A model generated the notes under the pieces. That model did not search any database, had not been told where the DNA came from, and saw nothing but the letters and a program-made list of their open reading frames with translations. Positions 54,395-63,842 of a DNA stretch of 64,000 nucleotides are shown piece by piece (the first letter of the stretch is position 1; every line of letters starts with the position of its first letter). Source of the stretch: Streptomyces fulvoviolaceus (GTDB taxonomy: Bacteria; Actinomycetota; Actinomycetes; Streptomycetales; Streptomycetaceae); assembly GCF_000718165.1 (NCBI RefSeq), contig NZ_JOEY01000004.1, positions 192,879 through 256,878 of the forward strand, in the 5' to 3' direction. A program made the translations under genes and the position numbers.

Positions 54395-57300
54395 GTGTCG
54401 CCACAGTCCCCCAGTAACTCGAGCATCTCGACCGACGACCAAGCCGGGAAGAACCCCGCTGCGGCGTTCGGTCCCAATGAGTGGCTCGTCGACGAGATCT
54501 ATCAGCAGTACCTCCAGGACCCGAATTCGGTAGACCGAGCCTGGTGGGACTTCTTCGCCGACTACAAGCCGGGGGCGGCTGCCGCTCCGGCTGCGGCGGG
54601 TACTGCGGCCGCGGGGGCCGCAGACACCACCACGACCCCGGCGGCGCCGGCCGCCGCTCCGGCGGCCCCTGTCGCGCCCGCCCAGGCCGCTCCCGCGGCT
54701 CCGGCCCCCGCGCCGACCGCCCCGAAGCCCGCGGCTGCCGCTCCGGCTCCCGCCGCGGCGCCGGCCGCTGCTCCGGCCAAGCCCGCCGCCGCCAAGCCGG
54801 CGGCCAAGGCCGCGCCCGCCGCCGCGTCCGCGGACGGCCCGGAGCTGGTCACGCTGCGCGGCCCCGCCGCCGCGGTCGCCAAGAACATGAATGCCTCCCT
54901 GGAGCTGCCCACGGCCACGTCCGTGCGCGCGGTCCCGGTGAAGCTGCTGTTCGACAACCGCATCGTCATCAACAATCACCTGAAGCGCGCCCGGGGCGGG
55001 AAGATCTCCTTCACGCACCTGATCGGCTACGCGATGGTGCAGGCCATCAAGACGATGCCGTCGATGAACTGGCACTACGCGGAGAAGGACGGGAAGCCCA
55101 CCCTCGTCAAGCCGCCGCACGTCAACTTCGGCCTCGCCATCGACCTGGTGAAGCCCAACGGCGACCGCCAGCTGGTCGTCGCGGGCATCAAGAAGGCCGA
55201 GACGCTGAACTTCTTCGAGTTCTGGCAGGCCTACGAGGACATCGTCCGCCGCGCCCGTGACGGCAAGCTGACGATGGACGACTTCACCGGTGTGACGGTC
55301 TCCCTGACCAACCCCGGCGGCCTCGGCACCGTCCACTCGGTCCCGCGTCTGATGCCCGGCCAGTCGGTCATCATGGGCGTCGGCTCGATGGACTACCCGG
55401 CGGAGTTCCAGGGCACCTCCCAGGACACCCTGAACAAGCTCGGCATCGCGAAGGTCATGACGCTCACGTCGACCTACGACCACCGGGTGATCCAGGGCGC
55501 CGCCTCCGGCGAGTTCCTGCGCGTCGTCGCGAACTACCTCCTCGGCGAGAAGGGCTTCTACGACGAGATCTTCGAGGCCCTGCGGATCCCCTACGAGCCG
55601 GTCCGCTGGCTCAAGGACATCGACGCCTCGCACGACGACGACGTCACGAAGGCCGCCCGTGTCTTCGAGCTGATCCACTCCTACCGGGTCCGCGGCCACG
55701 TCATGGCCGACACCGACCCGCTGGAGTACCGCCAGCGCAAGCACCCCGACCTGGACATCACCGAGCACGGCCTCACCCTGTGGGACCTGGAGCGCGAGTT
55801 CGCGGTCGGCGGCTTCGCGGGCAAGTCCCTGATGAAGCTGCGCGACATCCTCGGTGTGCTGCGCGACTCGTACTGCCGCACCACCGGCGTCGAGTTCATG
55901 CACATCCAGGACCCGAAGCAGCGCCGCTGGATCCAGGACCGCATCGAGCGCGCGCACACCAAGCCGGAGCGCGAGGAGCAGCTGCGCATCCTGCGCCGGC
56001 TGAACGCCGCGGAGGCCTTCGAGACCTTCCTGCAGACGAAGTACGTCGGCCAGAAGCGCTTCTCCCTCGAGGGCGGCGAGTCGGTCATCCCGCTGCTGGA
56101 CGCGGTTCTCGACTCGGCGGCGGAGTCCCGTCTGGACGAGGTCGTCATCGGCATGGCCCACCGAGGCCGCCTCAACGTCCTCGCCAACATCGTCGGCAAG
56201 TCGTACGCCCAGATCTTCCGCGAGTTCGAGGGCAACCTCGACCCGAAGTCGATGCACGGCTCCGGCGACGTGAAGTACCACCTGGGCGCCGAGGGCACCT
56301 TCACCGGCCTGGACGGCGAGCAGATCAAGGTCTCGCTGGCCGCCAACCCGTCCCACCTGGAGACGGTCGACCCGATCATCGAGGGCATCTCCCGCGCCAA
56401 GCAGGACATCATCAACAAGGGCGGCACGGACTTCACGGTCCTGCCGGTCGCCCTGCACGGTGACGCGGCCTTCGCGGGCCAGGGCGTGGTGGCCGAGACC
56501 CTGAACATGTCGCAGCTGCGCGGCTACCGCACGGGCGGCACTGTCCACATCGTCATCAACAACCAGGTCGGCTTCACGGCGGCGCCGGAGTCCTCGCGCT
56601 CGTCGATGTACGCCACCGACGTGGCCCGCATGATCGAGGCCCCGATCTTCCACGTGAACGGCGACGACCCGGAGGCGGTCGTGCGCGTCGCGCGCCTGGC
56701 CTTCGAGTTCCGCCAGGCGTTCAACAAGGACGTGGTGATCGACCTCATCTGCTACCGCCGCCGCGGTCACAACGAGTCGGACAACCCGGCCTTCACCCAG
56801 CCGCTGATGTACGACCTGATCGACAAGAAGCGCTCGGTGCGCAAGCTGTACACCGAGTCGCTGATCGGCCGAGGCGACATCACGCTCGAGGAAGCCGAGC
56901 AGGCCCTGCAGGACTACCAGGGCCAGCTGGAGAAGGTCTTCACGGAGGTCCGCGAGGCCATCACGGCCCAGCCGGCCGCGGGACCGCTGTCGGACCCGCA
57001 GGCGGAGTTCCCGGTCGCCGTGAACACCGCGATCTCCACGGAGACCGTGAAGCGGATCGCCGAGTCCCAGGTCAACATCCCCGACACCTTCCACGTCCAC
57101 CCGCGTCTGCTGCCGCAGCTGCAGCGCCGGGCGACGATGGTCGAGGACGGCACGATCGACTGGGGCATGGGCGAGACGCTGGCCGTCGGCTCCCTCCTCC
57201 TGGAGGGCACCCCGGTCCGCCTGTCCGGCCAGGACTCCCAGCGCGGCACCTTCGGCCAGCGCCACGCGGTCCTCATCAACCGCGAGACGGGCGAGGAGCA

Positions 57301-58204
57301 CACCCCGCTCCAGTACCTCGCCGAGGACCAGGCCCGCTACAACGTCTACAACTCCCTCCTGTCCGAGTACGCGGTCATGGGCTTCGAGTACGGCTACTCG
57401 CTGGCCCGTCCCGAGGCGCTGGTGATGTGGGAGGCCCAGTTCGGCGACTTCGTCAACGGCGCGCAGACGATCGTGGACGAGTACATCTCGGCGGCGGAGC
57501 AGAAGTGGGGCCAGACGTCCGGCGTCACGCTCCTGCTCCCCCACGGCTACGAGGGCCAGGGCCCGGACCACTCCTCGGCCCGAGTCGAGCGCTTCCTCCA
57601 GCTCTGCGCCCAGAACAACATGACGGTCGCGATGCCGACGCTCCCCTCGAACTACTTCCACCTCCTGCGGTGGCAGGTGCACAACCCGCACCACAAGCCG
57701 CTGGTGGTCTTCACCCCGAAGTCGATGCTGCGCCTGAAGGCCGCCGCGTCGAAGACGGAGGAGTTCACGTCGGGTCAGTTCCGCCCGGTCATCGGCGACG
57801 CGTCGGTCGACCCGGCCGCGGTCCGCAAGGTCGTCTTCGTGGCGGGCAAGCTGTACTACGACCTCGAGGCCGAGCGCACCAAGCGCGGCGCCACGGACAT
57901 CGCGATCATCCGCGTCGAGCGCCTGTACCCGCTGCCGGGTGCCGAGCTCCAGGCGGAGGTCAACAAGTACCCGAACGTCGAGAAGTACCTGTGGGCCCAG
58001 GAGGAGCCGGCGAACCAGGGCCCATGGCCCTTCATCGCCCTCAACCTCATCGACCACCTGGACCTCGCGGTCGGCGCGGACGTCCCGCACGGCGAGCGGC
58101 TGCGGCGGATCTCGCGCCCGCACGGCTCTTCGCCGGCCGTCGGCTCCGCGAAGCGCCACCAGGCCGAGCAGGAGCAGTTGGTGCGTGAGGTGTTCGAGGC
58201 GTAA
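54395..58204 (+). CDS. Multifunctional 2-oxoglutarate dehydrogenase E1/E2 (Kgd/OdhA)
   Basis: A 1269-residue TCA-cycle enzyme that decarboxylates 2-oxoglutarate with thiamine diphosphate and transfers succinyl. A short N-terminal segment ([20 protein letters not shown]), an Ala/Pro linker of about 90 residues, a succinyltransferase-like domain ending [15 protein letters not shown] (H-x-x-x-D type, about 355-370), and the E1 domains from about 430 with [19 protein letters not shown] and the thiamine/metal-site region. No lipoyl domain is present, as is typical of actinobacteria, where lipoyl is borrowed from PDH E2. GTG 54395 follows AGAGGGCGG. It stands 284 bases after the kinase gene; this gap likely holds its promoter. 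Confidence 0.96.
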   Translation: MSPQSPSNSSISTDDQAGKNPAAAFGPNEWLVDEIYQQYLQDPNSVDRAWWDFFADYKPGAAAAPAAAGTAAAGAADTTTTPAAPAAAPAAPVAPAQAAPAAPAPAPTAPKPAAAAPAPAAAPAAAPAKPAAAKPAAKAAPAAASADGPELVTLRGPAAAVAKNMNASLELPTATSVRAVPVKLLFDNRIVINNHLKRARGGKISFTHLIGYAMVQAIKTMPSMNWHYAEKDGKPTLVKPPHVNFGLAIDLVKPNGDRQLVVAGIKKAETLNFFEFWQAYEDIVRRARDGKLTMDDFTGVTVSLTNPGGLGTVHSVPRLMPGQSVIMGVGSMDYPAEFQGTSQDTLNKLGIAKVMTLTSTYDHRVIQGAASGEFLRVVANYLLGEKGFYDEIFEALRIPYEPVRWLKDIDASHDDDVTKAARVFELIHSYRVRGHVMADTDPLEYRQRKHPDLDITEHGLTLWDLEREFAVGGFAGKSLMKLRDILGVLRDSYCRTTGVEFMHIQDPKQRRWIQDRIERAHTKPEREEQLRILRRLNAAEAFETFLQTKYVGQKRFSLEGGESVIPLLDAVLDSAAESRLDEVVIGMAHRGRLNVLANIVGKSYAQIFREFEGNLDPKSMHGSGDVKYHLGAEGTFTGLDGEQIKVSLAANPSHLETVDPIIEGISRAKQDIINKGGTDFTVLPVALHGDAAFAGQGVVAETLNMSQLRGYRTGGTVHIVINNQVGFTAAPESSRSSMYATDVARMIEAPIFHVNGDDPEAVVRVARLAFEFRQAFNKDVVIDLICYRRRGHNESDNPAFTQPLMYDLIDKKRSVRKLYTESLIGRGDITLEEAEQALQDYQGQLEKVFTEVREAITAQPAAGPLSDPQAEFPVAVNTAISTETVKRIAESQVNIPDTFHVHPRLLPQLQRRATMVEDGTIDWGMGETLAVGSLLLEGTPVRLSGQDSQRGTFGQRHAVLINRETGEEHTPLQYLAEDQARYNVYNSLLSEYAVMGFEYGYSLARPEALVMWEAQFGDFVNGAQTIVDEYISAAEQKWGQTSGVTLLLPHGYEGQGPDHSSARVERFLQLCAQNNMTVAMPTLPSNYFHLLRWQVHNPHHKPLVVFTPKSMLRLKAAASKTEEFTSGQFRPVIGDASVDPAAVRKVVFVAGKLYYDLEAERTKRGATDIAIIRVERLYPLPGAELQAEVNKYPNVEKYLWAQEEPANQGPWPFIALNLIDHLDLAVGADVPHGERLRRISRPHGSSPAVGSAKRHQAEQEQLVREVFEA

Positions 58205-58226
58205 CCGCTCTCGAAGGCTGTGTGTG

Positions 58227-58262
58227 ACCGGGCCGCATCCCTCTCCAGGGGGTGCGGCCCGG
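58227..58262 (+). terminator. Terminator of kgd
   Basis: CCGGGCCGCATCCC (58227-58240) pairs with GGGGTGCGGCCCGG (58247 on), with a TCTCCA loop. It is 23 bases after the stop. Confidence 0.75.
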
Positions 58263-58289
58263 CCGTTTGCGCGCACTTATCCTTGGAGG

Positions 58290-58478
58290 ATGTACTTCAC
58301 CGACCGTGGCATCGAAGAGCTGGAGAAGAGGCGCGGCGAGGAGGAGGTCACTTTCGAGTGGCTCGCCGAGCAACTGCGTACGTTCGTCGACCTCAACCCT
58401 GACTTCGAGGTACCGGTGGAGCGGCTGGCGACGTGGCTGGCGCGACTGGACGACGAGGACGACGAGGACGACGAGTAG
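58290..58478 (+). CDS. Small acidic DUF6104-like protein
   Basis: A 62-residue protein. YFTDRGIEELEKRRGEEEVTF then EWLAEQLRTFVDLNPDFEVPV and a DDEDDEDDE tail. GGAG precedes ATG 58290 at a short distance. I recall a short strongly conserved actinobacterial protein of this type following kgd. The acidic tail and the helix suggest a DNA- or protein-binding partner, but function is unknown. Confidence 0.82.
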   Translation: MYFTDRGIEELEKRRGEEEVTFEWLAEQLRTFVDLNPDFEVPVERLATWLARLDDEDDEDDE

Positions 58479-58493
58479 ATCCCGTGCCGCGTG

Positions 58494-58518
58494 GGGGCGC
58501 CCGGGTGGCGCCCCTTTT
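58494..58518 (+). terminator. Rho-independent terminator
   Basis: GGGGCGCC-cgggt-GGCGCCCC followed by TTTT (58515-58518). It lies between the small acidic gene and the convergent hypothetical gene and would serve both. Confidence 0.85.
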
Positions 58519-58526
58519 CCGTGCTC

Positions 58527-59375
58527 TCAGTCCCGCGGGCGGCCCAGGTCGTACGCCCATCCCAGCGCGCCGTGTGCCAGCAGCAGTGCCCCCGCTGTAA
58601 TCCAGCCACCGCTGCGGCGTCGTAGGCCCCAGGCGGCCAGCGGGAGGCCTGCCGCCACCTGGGCGAGGGCGAGGAGGCGGGCCTGGGGGCCGCCCACCCA
58701 GGGGAGCCATGGGCCGAGGGGGCCGGCCTCGACCACGTCGAGTTCGGCGCGGACGGTCTCGCGCCAGCCGGTCGACTCGATCGCGCGGGCGTCCGGCTGG
58801 GCGCGGGCCGCCTCGCGGAGACGGTCGGCGGGCTCGCCGGGGGTGAGACCGGGCGGGAGGGCGACCCCCGCGCGCGTGAGGACGGCCAGCAGGCCGCGCA
58901 GGCGGGCGCGGGCGTCGGCCGCCGAGTCCGGTTTCGTCAGCTGTTCGAGGGACTGCATGTCCAGGACCGGGTCGAGGCCGAGACGGGCGGCGAGGGTGCG
59001 CATCGCCTCGTCCTCGCCCACGGGCGTGCCGCCCGCGAGCCACTCGTAGCCGACGCTACGGCGGAAACCGGACGCGAGTGTGCAGCCACTGTGGTTGGCG
59101 TCCCACCACAGGGCGAGTACGGGCCAGGGGGCGCCGACGGCCAGTGCCGTGGCCCAGCCGCCGAGCACCCGGTCGACGGGCTCGTCGCCGTGCAGCCAGG
59201 GCCTGCCCTCGGGGACGAGGACGCTCCAGTCGTCGCCCGCGCGCGTGAGCAGCATGCGTTCGCGCAGCAGATGGGCGGCGGGGGCGACGGAACCGGGCTC
59301 CGCCCGGCAGAGCAGCAGGGCTCCGGGGGCGGGACCCGTGGGACCGGTACGGGAAGCTTCCGTCGACATGGTCAC
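58527..59375 (-). CDS. Hypothetical protein with C-terminal membrane segments
   Basis: A 282-residue protein. The N-terminal two-thirds is soluble (SVLVPEGRPWLHGDEPVDRV, LALWWDANHSGCTLASGFRR), and the C terminus has two hydrophobic segments (LLALAQVAAGLPLAAWGL and WITAGALLLAHGALGWAYDL). I do not recognise the family. GTG 59375 or ATG 59369 is the start. It is divergent from the DUF4097 gene with about 150 bases between. Confidence 0.75.
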   Translation of the reverse strand: MTMSTEASRTGPTGPAPGALLLCRAEPGSVAPAAHLLRERMLLTRAGDDWSVLVPEGRPWLHGDEPVDRVLGGWATALAVGAPWPVLALWWDANHSGCTLASGFRRSVGYEWLAGGTPVGEDEAMRTLAARLGLDPVLDMQSLEQLTKPDSAADARARLRGLLAVLTRAGVALPPGLTPGEPADRLREAARAQPDARAIESTGWRETVRAELDVVEAGPLGPWLPWVGGPQARLLALAQVAAGLPLAAWGLRRRSGGWITAGALLLAHGALGWAYDLGRPRD

Positions 59376-59464
59376 ACGCTAGGGCGATCAGACCTGTTTA
59401 AGCACTTTGGGGCCGCTTCGAGACCCCGAACATCCCCAGAACGAGTGTCTTGACTTTCGACGAC

Positions 59465-59503
59465 CGCGATATATCGTGATTGACAGGAGACGCGATATGG
59501 CGC
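59465..59503. promoter_or_regulatory. ATAT palindromes before DUF4097-padR operon
   Basis: CGATATATCG (59467-59476) is a perfect palindrome inside CGCGATATATCGTG, and a related GCGATATGGCGC half follows at 59492-59503. The AT-rich ATAT core stands out in this genome. PadR regulators bind such sites and commonly repress their own operon. Confidence 0.6.
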
Positions 59504-59526
59504 GTTGTCACGGGGAGGTCTTCACC

Positions 59527-60495
59527 ATGTCCGAGTGGTCCGTCGCAGAGCCGACGAAGCTCACCTTCGACGAGCCCGTGAGCGAGCTCCACGTACGCAT
59601 CGTCAACGGAACGGTGAACGTGGTGGGCACGGACGAAGGTTCCGCACGCCTGGAGGTCTCCGAGATCGAGGGGCCGCCCCTGGTCATCACCCAGGAGGGC
59701 GGCACGCTCACCGTGGCCTACGACGACCTGCCCTGGAAGGGCTTCCTCAAGTGGCTCGACCGCAAGGGCTGGCGGCGCAGTGCCGTGGTCTCCCTGGCCG
59801 TACCCGCGGAGACCCGGGTCGAGGTGGGTGTGGTCGGGGCCGGGGCCGTCGTGTCCGGGGTGCGCGGACCGTCGGTGGTGAAGGGCGTTACCGGGGACAC
59901 GACACTCGTCGGCCTGTCCGGCCCGGTGCGCGCGGACACGGTCTCCGGGAATCTGGAGGCCCAGGCCGTCACCGGCGACCTCCGCTTCAACTCCGTTTCC
60001 GGCGACCTCACCGTGGTCGAGGGCTCCGGTTCCTCCGTGCGGGCGGACTCGGTCAGCGGCTCCATGATCGTCGACTTGGACCCGGAGGGCCCGACGGACG
60101 TCCGGCTCACGAGCGTCTCGGGCGAGATCGCCATCCGGCTCCCGCAGCCGGCGGACGCGGAGATCGAGGCCAACACCGCCAGCGGCACGATCGCGAACGC
60201 CTTCGACGGTCTGCGGGTCCACGGCCAGTGGGGCGCCCACAAGGTCACGGGCCGACTCGGCGACGGCACCGGCAAGCTGCGCGCGACCACCGTCTCCGGC
60301 TCCATCGCCCTCCTGCGCCGCCCGCCCAGGGAGGACGAGGAGGAGGCGGCTTGGGAGGCGGAGCCGCCGGTGACCGATGCCCCGGTGGACGGCGTACAGA
60401 GCGACTCGGGGGACAATTCCGTTTCCGGCCCGGACGACGACTCCGCTTCACCCGGCGCCCCGGCCGACGGCACGACCGACAAGAAGGTGCTCTGA
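59527..60495 (+). CDS. DUF4097 beta-helix (adhesin-like) protein
   Basis: A 322-residue protein with a repeating beta-strand pattern: SGPVRADTVSGNLEAQAVTG, GDLRFNSVSGDLTVVEGSGS and VSGSMIVDLDPEG, each rung about 19-20 residues, as in DUF4097/adhesin-like families. It has no signal peptide, so it is cytoplasmic or membrane-attached by other means. GGGGAGG precedes ATG 59527; ATG 59497 and 59407 lack it. A disordered acidic tail ends it. It is co-transcribed with the PadR gene one base on. Confidence 0.85.
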   Translation: MSEWSVAEPTKLTFDEPVSELHVRIVNGTVNVVGTDEGSARLEVSEIEGPPLVITQEGGTLTVAYDDLPWKGFLKWLDRKGWRRSAVVSLAVPAETRVEVGVVGAGAVVSGVRGPSVVKGVTGDTTLVGLSGPVRADTVSGNLEAQAVTGDLRFNSVSGDLTVVEGSGSSVRADSVSGSMIVDLDPEGPTDVRLTSVSGEIAIRLPQPADAEIEANTASGTIANAFDGLRVHGQWGAHKVTGRLGDGTGKLRATTVSGSIALLRRPPREDEEEAAWEAEPPVTDAPVDGVQSDSGDNSVSGPDDDSASPGAPADGTTDKKVL

Positions 60496-60496
60496 C

Positions 60497-61561
60497 ATGC
60501 CCCCCGTCTTCGCCCACGGCCGCCTCCGCCTCTACCTGCTCAAGCTGCTGGACGAGGCCCCGCGCCACGGCTACGAGGTGATCCGCCTCCTGGAGGAGCG
60601 CTTCCAGGGCCTGTACGCCCCCTCGGCGGGCACCGTCTACCCCCGGCTGGCCAAACTGGAGGCCGAGGGCCTGGTCACCCACACCAGCGAGGGCGGCCGC
60701 AAGGTCTACGCCATCACGGACGCGGGCCGCGCCGAACTGGCCGACCGCAGCGGTGAACTGGCCGACCTGGAGCTGGAGATCCGCGAGTCGGTCGCGGAGC
60801 TCGCCGCCGAGATCCGGGCCGATGTGCGCGGCGCCGCGGGCGACCTGCGGCGCGAGATGCGGGCGGCGGCCTCCGAGGCCCGCAACGGCACCGGCGCCAA
60901 GGCCGGCGGCGAACAGGACGGCCCCTTCGTGGACTTCACGGAGTACGCCGACAAGGAGGCATGGCGCGCCGCCAAGGAGGAGATGCGCCGCGTCAAGCAG
61001 GAGTGGAAGGAGCAGGCCCGCCGCGCCAAGGACGAGAGCCGCCGGGCCCGCGAGGAGGCCCAGCGGGCCCGCCATCAGGCCAAGGAGGCCCAGGAGCGGG
61101 CCAGGGAGCAGGCCCAGGAGGAGGTGCAGCGCATCGCCCGGCGGGTCCAGGAGCAGGTGCAGGACCACTTCGCACGGGGCGACTGGCCTACGGGGGTACG
61201 CGAGGGCCTGACCGAACTGGCCAAGGAGTTCGGCGAGTTCGGGAAGGACTACGGCAAGGAGTTCGGAAAGGACTTCGGCTTCGGGCGGGGCGGCAGCAAG
61301 TCCGAGAAGACGACGCAGCCCCCCGAGTACTCCCACACCCCGGAGGACTTCCCCGCCGAGTACGAACCGTCCTGGGCCCACGACGACCCCACCGACAACC
61401 CGGCCCGCGACCTGGACCGCCTCCTGGACCGCTTCCGGGACGACATCCGGGACGCAGCCCGCGACCACGGAGTCAGCCCCGACCAGCTCCGCGACGCCCG
61501 CCGTCACCTGTCCTCGGCAGCGGCACACATCGGGGCACTGCTGCGCACCCCGAAGGTGTAG
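60497..61561 (+). CDS. PadR-family regulator with long helical C-terminal region
   Basis: A 354-residue protein. The winged helix is LRLYLLKLLDEAPRHGYEVIRLLEERF then GTVYPRLAKLEAEGLVTHTSEGGRKVYAI (residues 10-75). A coiled-coil-forming charged region (EEMRRVKQEWKEQARRAKDE to EVQRIARRVQEQV) follows, much longer than in PadR repressors, and a 354-residue total against the usual ~110-190. ATG 60497 follows GAAGGTG. It likely represses the operon through the ATAT sites. Confidence 0.88.
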   Translation: MPPVFAHGRLRLYLLKLLDEAPRHGYEVIRLLEERFQGLYAPSAGTVYPRLAKLEAEGLVTHTSEGGRKVYAITDAGRAELADRSGELADLELEIRESVAELAAEIRADVRGAAGDLRREMRAAASEARNGTGAKAGGEQDGPFVDFTEYADKEAWRAAKEEMRRVKQEWKEQARRAKDESRRAREEAQRARHQAKEAQERAREQAQEEVQRIARRVQEQVQDHFARGDWPTGVREGLTELAKEFGEFGKDYGKEFGKDFGFGRGGSKSEKTTQPPEYSHTPEDFPAEYEPSWAHDDPTDNPARDLDRLLDRFRDDIRDAARDHGVSPDQLRDARRHLSSAAAHIGALLRTPKV

Positions 61562-61605
61562 GCCCCTGAAGGCATAGGCCCGCGAAGGCGTAGGCCCGCC
61601 CCTCC

Positions 61606-61647
61606 GCCGGCAGCGCGCCCGTCGACGACGTCAGGCGCACTGCCGGC
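61606..61647. terminator. Terminator between padR and Clp-N genes
   Basis: GCCGGCAGCGCGCC (61606-61619) pairs with GGCGCACTGCCGGC (61634-61647) with one mismatch, between convergent genes. Confidence 0.7.
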
Positions 61648-61659
61648 AGCCCGGCCCGC

Positions 61660-62223
61660 TCAGCCGGCCTTCGCCTCTCCGCCGCCGTAGAGCACGCGGG
61701 TCAGCGCCTCGTACGTCACGCCATGATCGGCGAGGACCTCGGCAGGCACTCCCGGCCGGACGGTGAGGGCCAACAGGATGTGCTCGTCGCCGACATGGCC
61801 GTCACGCCGGGCCACGGCGATCCGCAGAGCCTTCTCCAGGACCTCCTTGGCCCCGCGACCGAAGGAGCGCCGCCCGGACCACCAGCCCTTGTCCTTCCGG
61901 TCACCGGACATCGCCCCGACACCGTGCACTTCCTCCACCCGGGCGACGATCTCGGAGACGTCGATCCCGAGCCCGGCCAGCGCATCGGTGTCCGCCTGGG
62001 ACAACCCGGCCCGCCGCCGCGCCTCGCCGAGCGCCTCTCGCACCGCGTCCCCGCGCCCGGCAAGCCCAAGTGCGGCCAGGGCGAAGGAAGCACGACTGCC
62101 CTCCCTCTCCAGCAGGGCGAGCAGCATGTGCTCGGCGTCGACGGATCGCGCGCCCGCCCCGTCGGCCTGCTCGACCGCGCCGGTCACCACCGCACGGGCG
62201 TCCTTCGTGAACCGCTCGAACAT
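61660..62223 (-). CDS. Clp N-terminal domain protein
   Basis: A 187-residue protein made of two Clp R (repeat) domains: MFERFTKDARAVVTGAVEQA with SVDAEHMLLALLEREGS, and SFGRGAKEVLEKALRIAVAR with HVGDEHILLALTV. No AAA+ ATPase follows, so it is a ClpC/ClpB N-domain alone, able to bind substrates or adaptors. ATG 62223 has GGGAGG six bases upstream and overlaps the HTH stop by one base. Confidence 0.9.
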   Translation of the reverse strand: MFERFTKDARAVVTGAVEQADGAGARSVDAEHMLLALLEREGSRASFALAALGLAGRGDAVREALGEARRRAGLSQADTDALAGLGIDVSEIVARVEEVHGVGAMSGDRKDKGWWSGRRSFGRGAKEVLEKALRIAVARRDGHVGDEHILLALTVRPGVPAEVLADHGVTYEALTRVLYGGGEAKAG

Positions 62224-62432
62224 CAATGCCTCCCGTACTTCTTGTGCACGGCCTGCCTGCTCACACCGAGTTCCGCGGCGATCTCCTGCCACGACCACCC
62301 CTGATTGCGCGCACTGCGCACCTGCACCGCCTCCAACTGCTCCAACAACCTGCGCAGCGCGGCGACGGCACGCAGCCCGACGCGGGGATCGCGGTCACCC
62401 GCGCGCTCGGCGAGATCCGTTGCTTCGGTCAT
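62223..62432 (-). CDS. Small helix-turn-helix protein
   Basis: A 69-residue protein with LRRLLEQLEAVQVRSARNQG and WSWQEIAAELGVSRQAVHKKYG, a compact HTH of the kind found before Clp-N genes. It starts at ATG 62432 and overlaps the Clp-N start by one base. It is a likely autorepressor of the operon through the two palindromes before it. Confidence 0.88.
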   Translation of the reverse strand: MTEATDLAERAGDRDPRVGLRAVAALRRLLEQLEAVQVRSARNQGWSWQEIAAELGVSRQAVHKKYGRH

Positions 62433-62435
62433 GAT

Positions 62436-62478
62436 GTCAACCTACGTTGACATGCCCGTCATGTCAACCATGGTTGAC
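62436..62478 (-). promoter_or_regulatory. Two perfect palindromic operators and promoter of HTH/Clp-N operon
   Basis: GTCAACCTACGTTGAC (62436-62451, six-base arms) and GTCAACCATGGTTGAC (62463-62478, fully palindromic), 27 bases apart centre to centre. On the minus strand TTGACA, 17 bases, TAGGTT form a promoter; the -10 box ends seven bases before ATG 62432, so transcription may start at the first base of the start codon (leaderless). Confidence 0.8.
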
Positions 62479-62485
62479 AAACGTC

Positions 62486-62515
62486 AATGGCCGACCCGCA
62501 ACCGGGTCGGCCATT
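62486..62515 (-). terminator. Terminator of the quinone oxidoreductase gene
   Basis: A perfect 13-base stem, AATGGCCGACCCG (62486-62498) and CGGGTCGGCCATT (62503-62515), with a CAAC loop. Confidence 0.85.
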
Positions 62516-62540
62516 CAAAGCGACACAGAGAGAAGGACGG

Positions 62541-63509
62541 TCAGCCGTTGTTCGTGAGCACGATCTTCCCGAACTGCCCCCCGGACGCCATCCGTTCGAA
62601 GCCCTCACGGGCCCGGTCCATCGGAAGCACCTCGTCGATGACGGGACGCACGCCCGTGGCGGCGCAGAAGGACAGCAGGTCCTCCAGCTCGTCCTTGGTG
62701 CCCATGGTGGAGCCGACGACCTTGAGCTCGAGGAAGAAGATCCGGGTCAGCTCGGCGTGCGAGGGCCGGTCACCACTCGTGGCACCGGAGATGACGACCG
62801 TGCCCCCCGGCTTCAGCGACTTGACCGAGTGCGACCAGGTGGCCGCACCGACGGTCTCGATGACGGCGTCGACCCGCTCCGGCAGCCGCGCGCCGGACTC
62901 GACGGCCTCCAGGGCCCCCAGCTCCAGCGCACGCTTGCGCTTGGCCTCGTCACGGCTGGTGGCGAACACCCGCAGCCCGGCGGCTTTACCGAGCACGATG
63001 GCGGCCGTAGCGACCCCACCACCCGCGCCCTGCACCAGCACGGAGTCACCAGGCCGGACCCCCGCGTTCGTGAAGAGCATCCGATACGCCGTCAGCCAGG
63101 CCGTCGGCAGACAGGCGGCCTCCTCGAACGACAACTCCTTGGGCTTCGGCAGGACGTTCCAGGTCGGCACGGTCACCTGCTCGGCGAACGTCCCCTGATA
63201 CCGCTCGGTCAGGATGGACCGGGGCTCCTTGGGGCCGACCCCGTGCCCGCTCTGTCCGATCACCGAGTGCAGGACGACCTCGTTCCCGTCCTCGTCGATC
63301 CCGGCGGCGTCACAGCCGAGGATCATCGGCAGCTTGTCCTCCGCGAGGCCGACGCCGCGCAGGGACCACAGGTCATGGTGATTGAGGGAGGCGGCCCTGA
63401 CGTTGACGACACTCCAGCCGGGGCGGGCCTCAGGAGCCGGACGCTCCCCCAATTCCAGGCCGGAGAGCGGCTGGTCGCGGTCGATTCGGGCGGCGTAGAC
63501 AGCGAACAT
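62541..63509 (-). CDS. Zinc-type alcohol dehydrogenase / quinone oxidoreductase family
   Basis: A 322-residue medium-chain dehydrogenase. GDSVLVQGAGGGVATAAIVLG is the NADPH-binding glycine motif and GGTVVISGATSGDRPSHAELTRIFFLELKVVGSTMG is typical of the family. The early VRAASLNHHDLWSLRGVG lacks the C-x-x-H zinc residues, so it is of the quinone-oxidoreductase type. It reduces quinones or enones with NADPH. ATG 63509 is the start. It is on its own. Confidence 0.9.
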   Translation of the reverse strand: MFAVYAARIDRDQPLSGLELGERPAPEARPGWSVVNVRAASLNHHDLWSLRGVGLAEDKLPMILGCDAAGIDEDGNEVVLHSVIGQSGHGVGPKEPRSILTERYQGTFAEQVTVPTWNVLPKPKELSFEEAACLPTAWLTAYRMLFTNAGVRPGDSVLVQGAGGGVATAAIVLGKAAGLRVFATSRDEAKRKRALELGALEAVESGARLPERVDAVIETVGAATWSHSVKSLKPGGTVVISGATSGDRPSHAELTRIFFLELKVVGSTMGTKDELEDLLSFCAATGVRPVIDEVLPMDRAREGFERMASGGQFGKIVLTNNG

Positions 63510-63641
63510 GACCTTGACGATAGGCTCCGCCGGCGATGCGGGGAACCGGGGCGCGTTGTGACGCTTCCCCTCTTGCCAAGGCGCCCGGGGTGGGTGCCGC
63601 CGCGCCCACGCCCGTGCCGCGCCACACCGTCAGGCGTCTGC

Positions 63642-63690
63642 GGGCCGGTGGGGGCTGGTCGCGCAGTTCCCCGCGCCCCTGAGGGCGTTG
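63642..63690. repeat. Dispersed palindromic repeat, half copy
   Basis: GCGGGCCGGTGGGGGCTGGT then CGCGCAGTTCCCCGCGCCCC, one arm of the repeat at 20520-20661. Confidence 0.7.
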
Positions 63691-63695
63691 CGGCG

Positions 63696-63842
63696 GCCGC
63701 CGACGGTGAGCCACCCGGCACGGGCATAAGCGTCAGCCGCCGATGGTGAGCAACCCGACGTGGGCATGAGCGTCGAGCCACCCGGCGCGAGTGTGAGCGT
63801 CAGCCGCCGATGGCGAGCCACCCGGCACAGGCCTGGGCGTCA
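63696..63842 (+). repeat. 40-bp tandem repeat
   Basis: Four units beginning GCCGCCGATGGTGAGCCACC and ending GAGCGTCA: 63696-63735, 63736-63776, a shortened unit 63777-63802 and 63803-63842. Each copy differs at several bases. Confidence 0.75.

Noticed and set aside
54359..58276. A 1305-codon open frame on the minus strand opposite kgd
   Set aside because: It mirrors the kgd gene because GC-rich third positions suppress stops. Its composition is that of a shadow (runs of L, V, R, E, D) and there is no ribosome site.
63696..63842. A CRISPR array
   Set aside because: Units are contiguous with no unique spacers and no cas genes are near.
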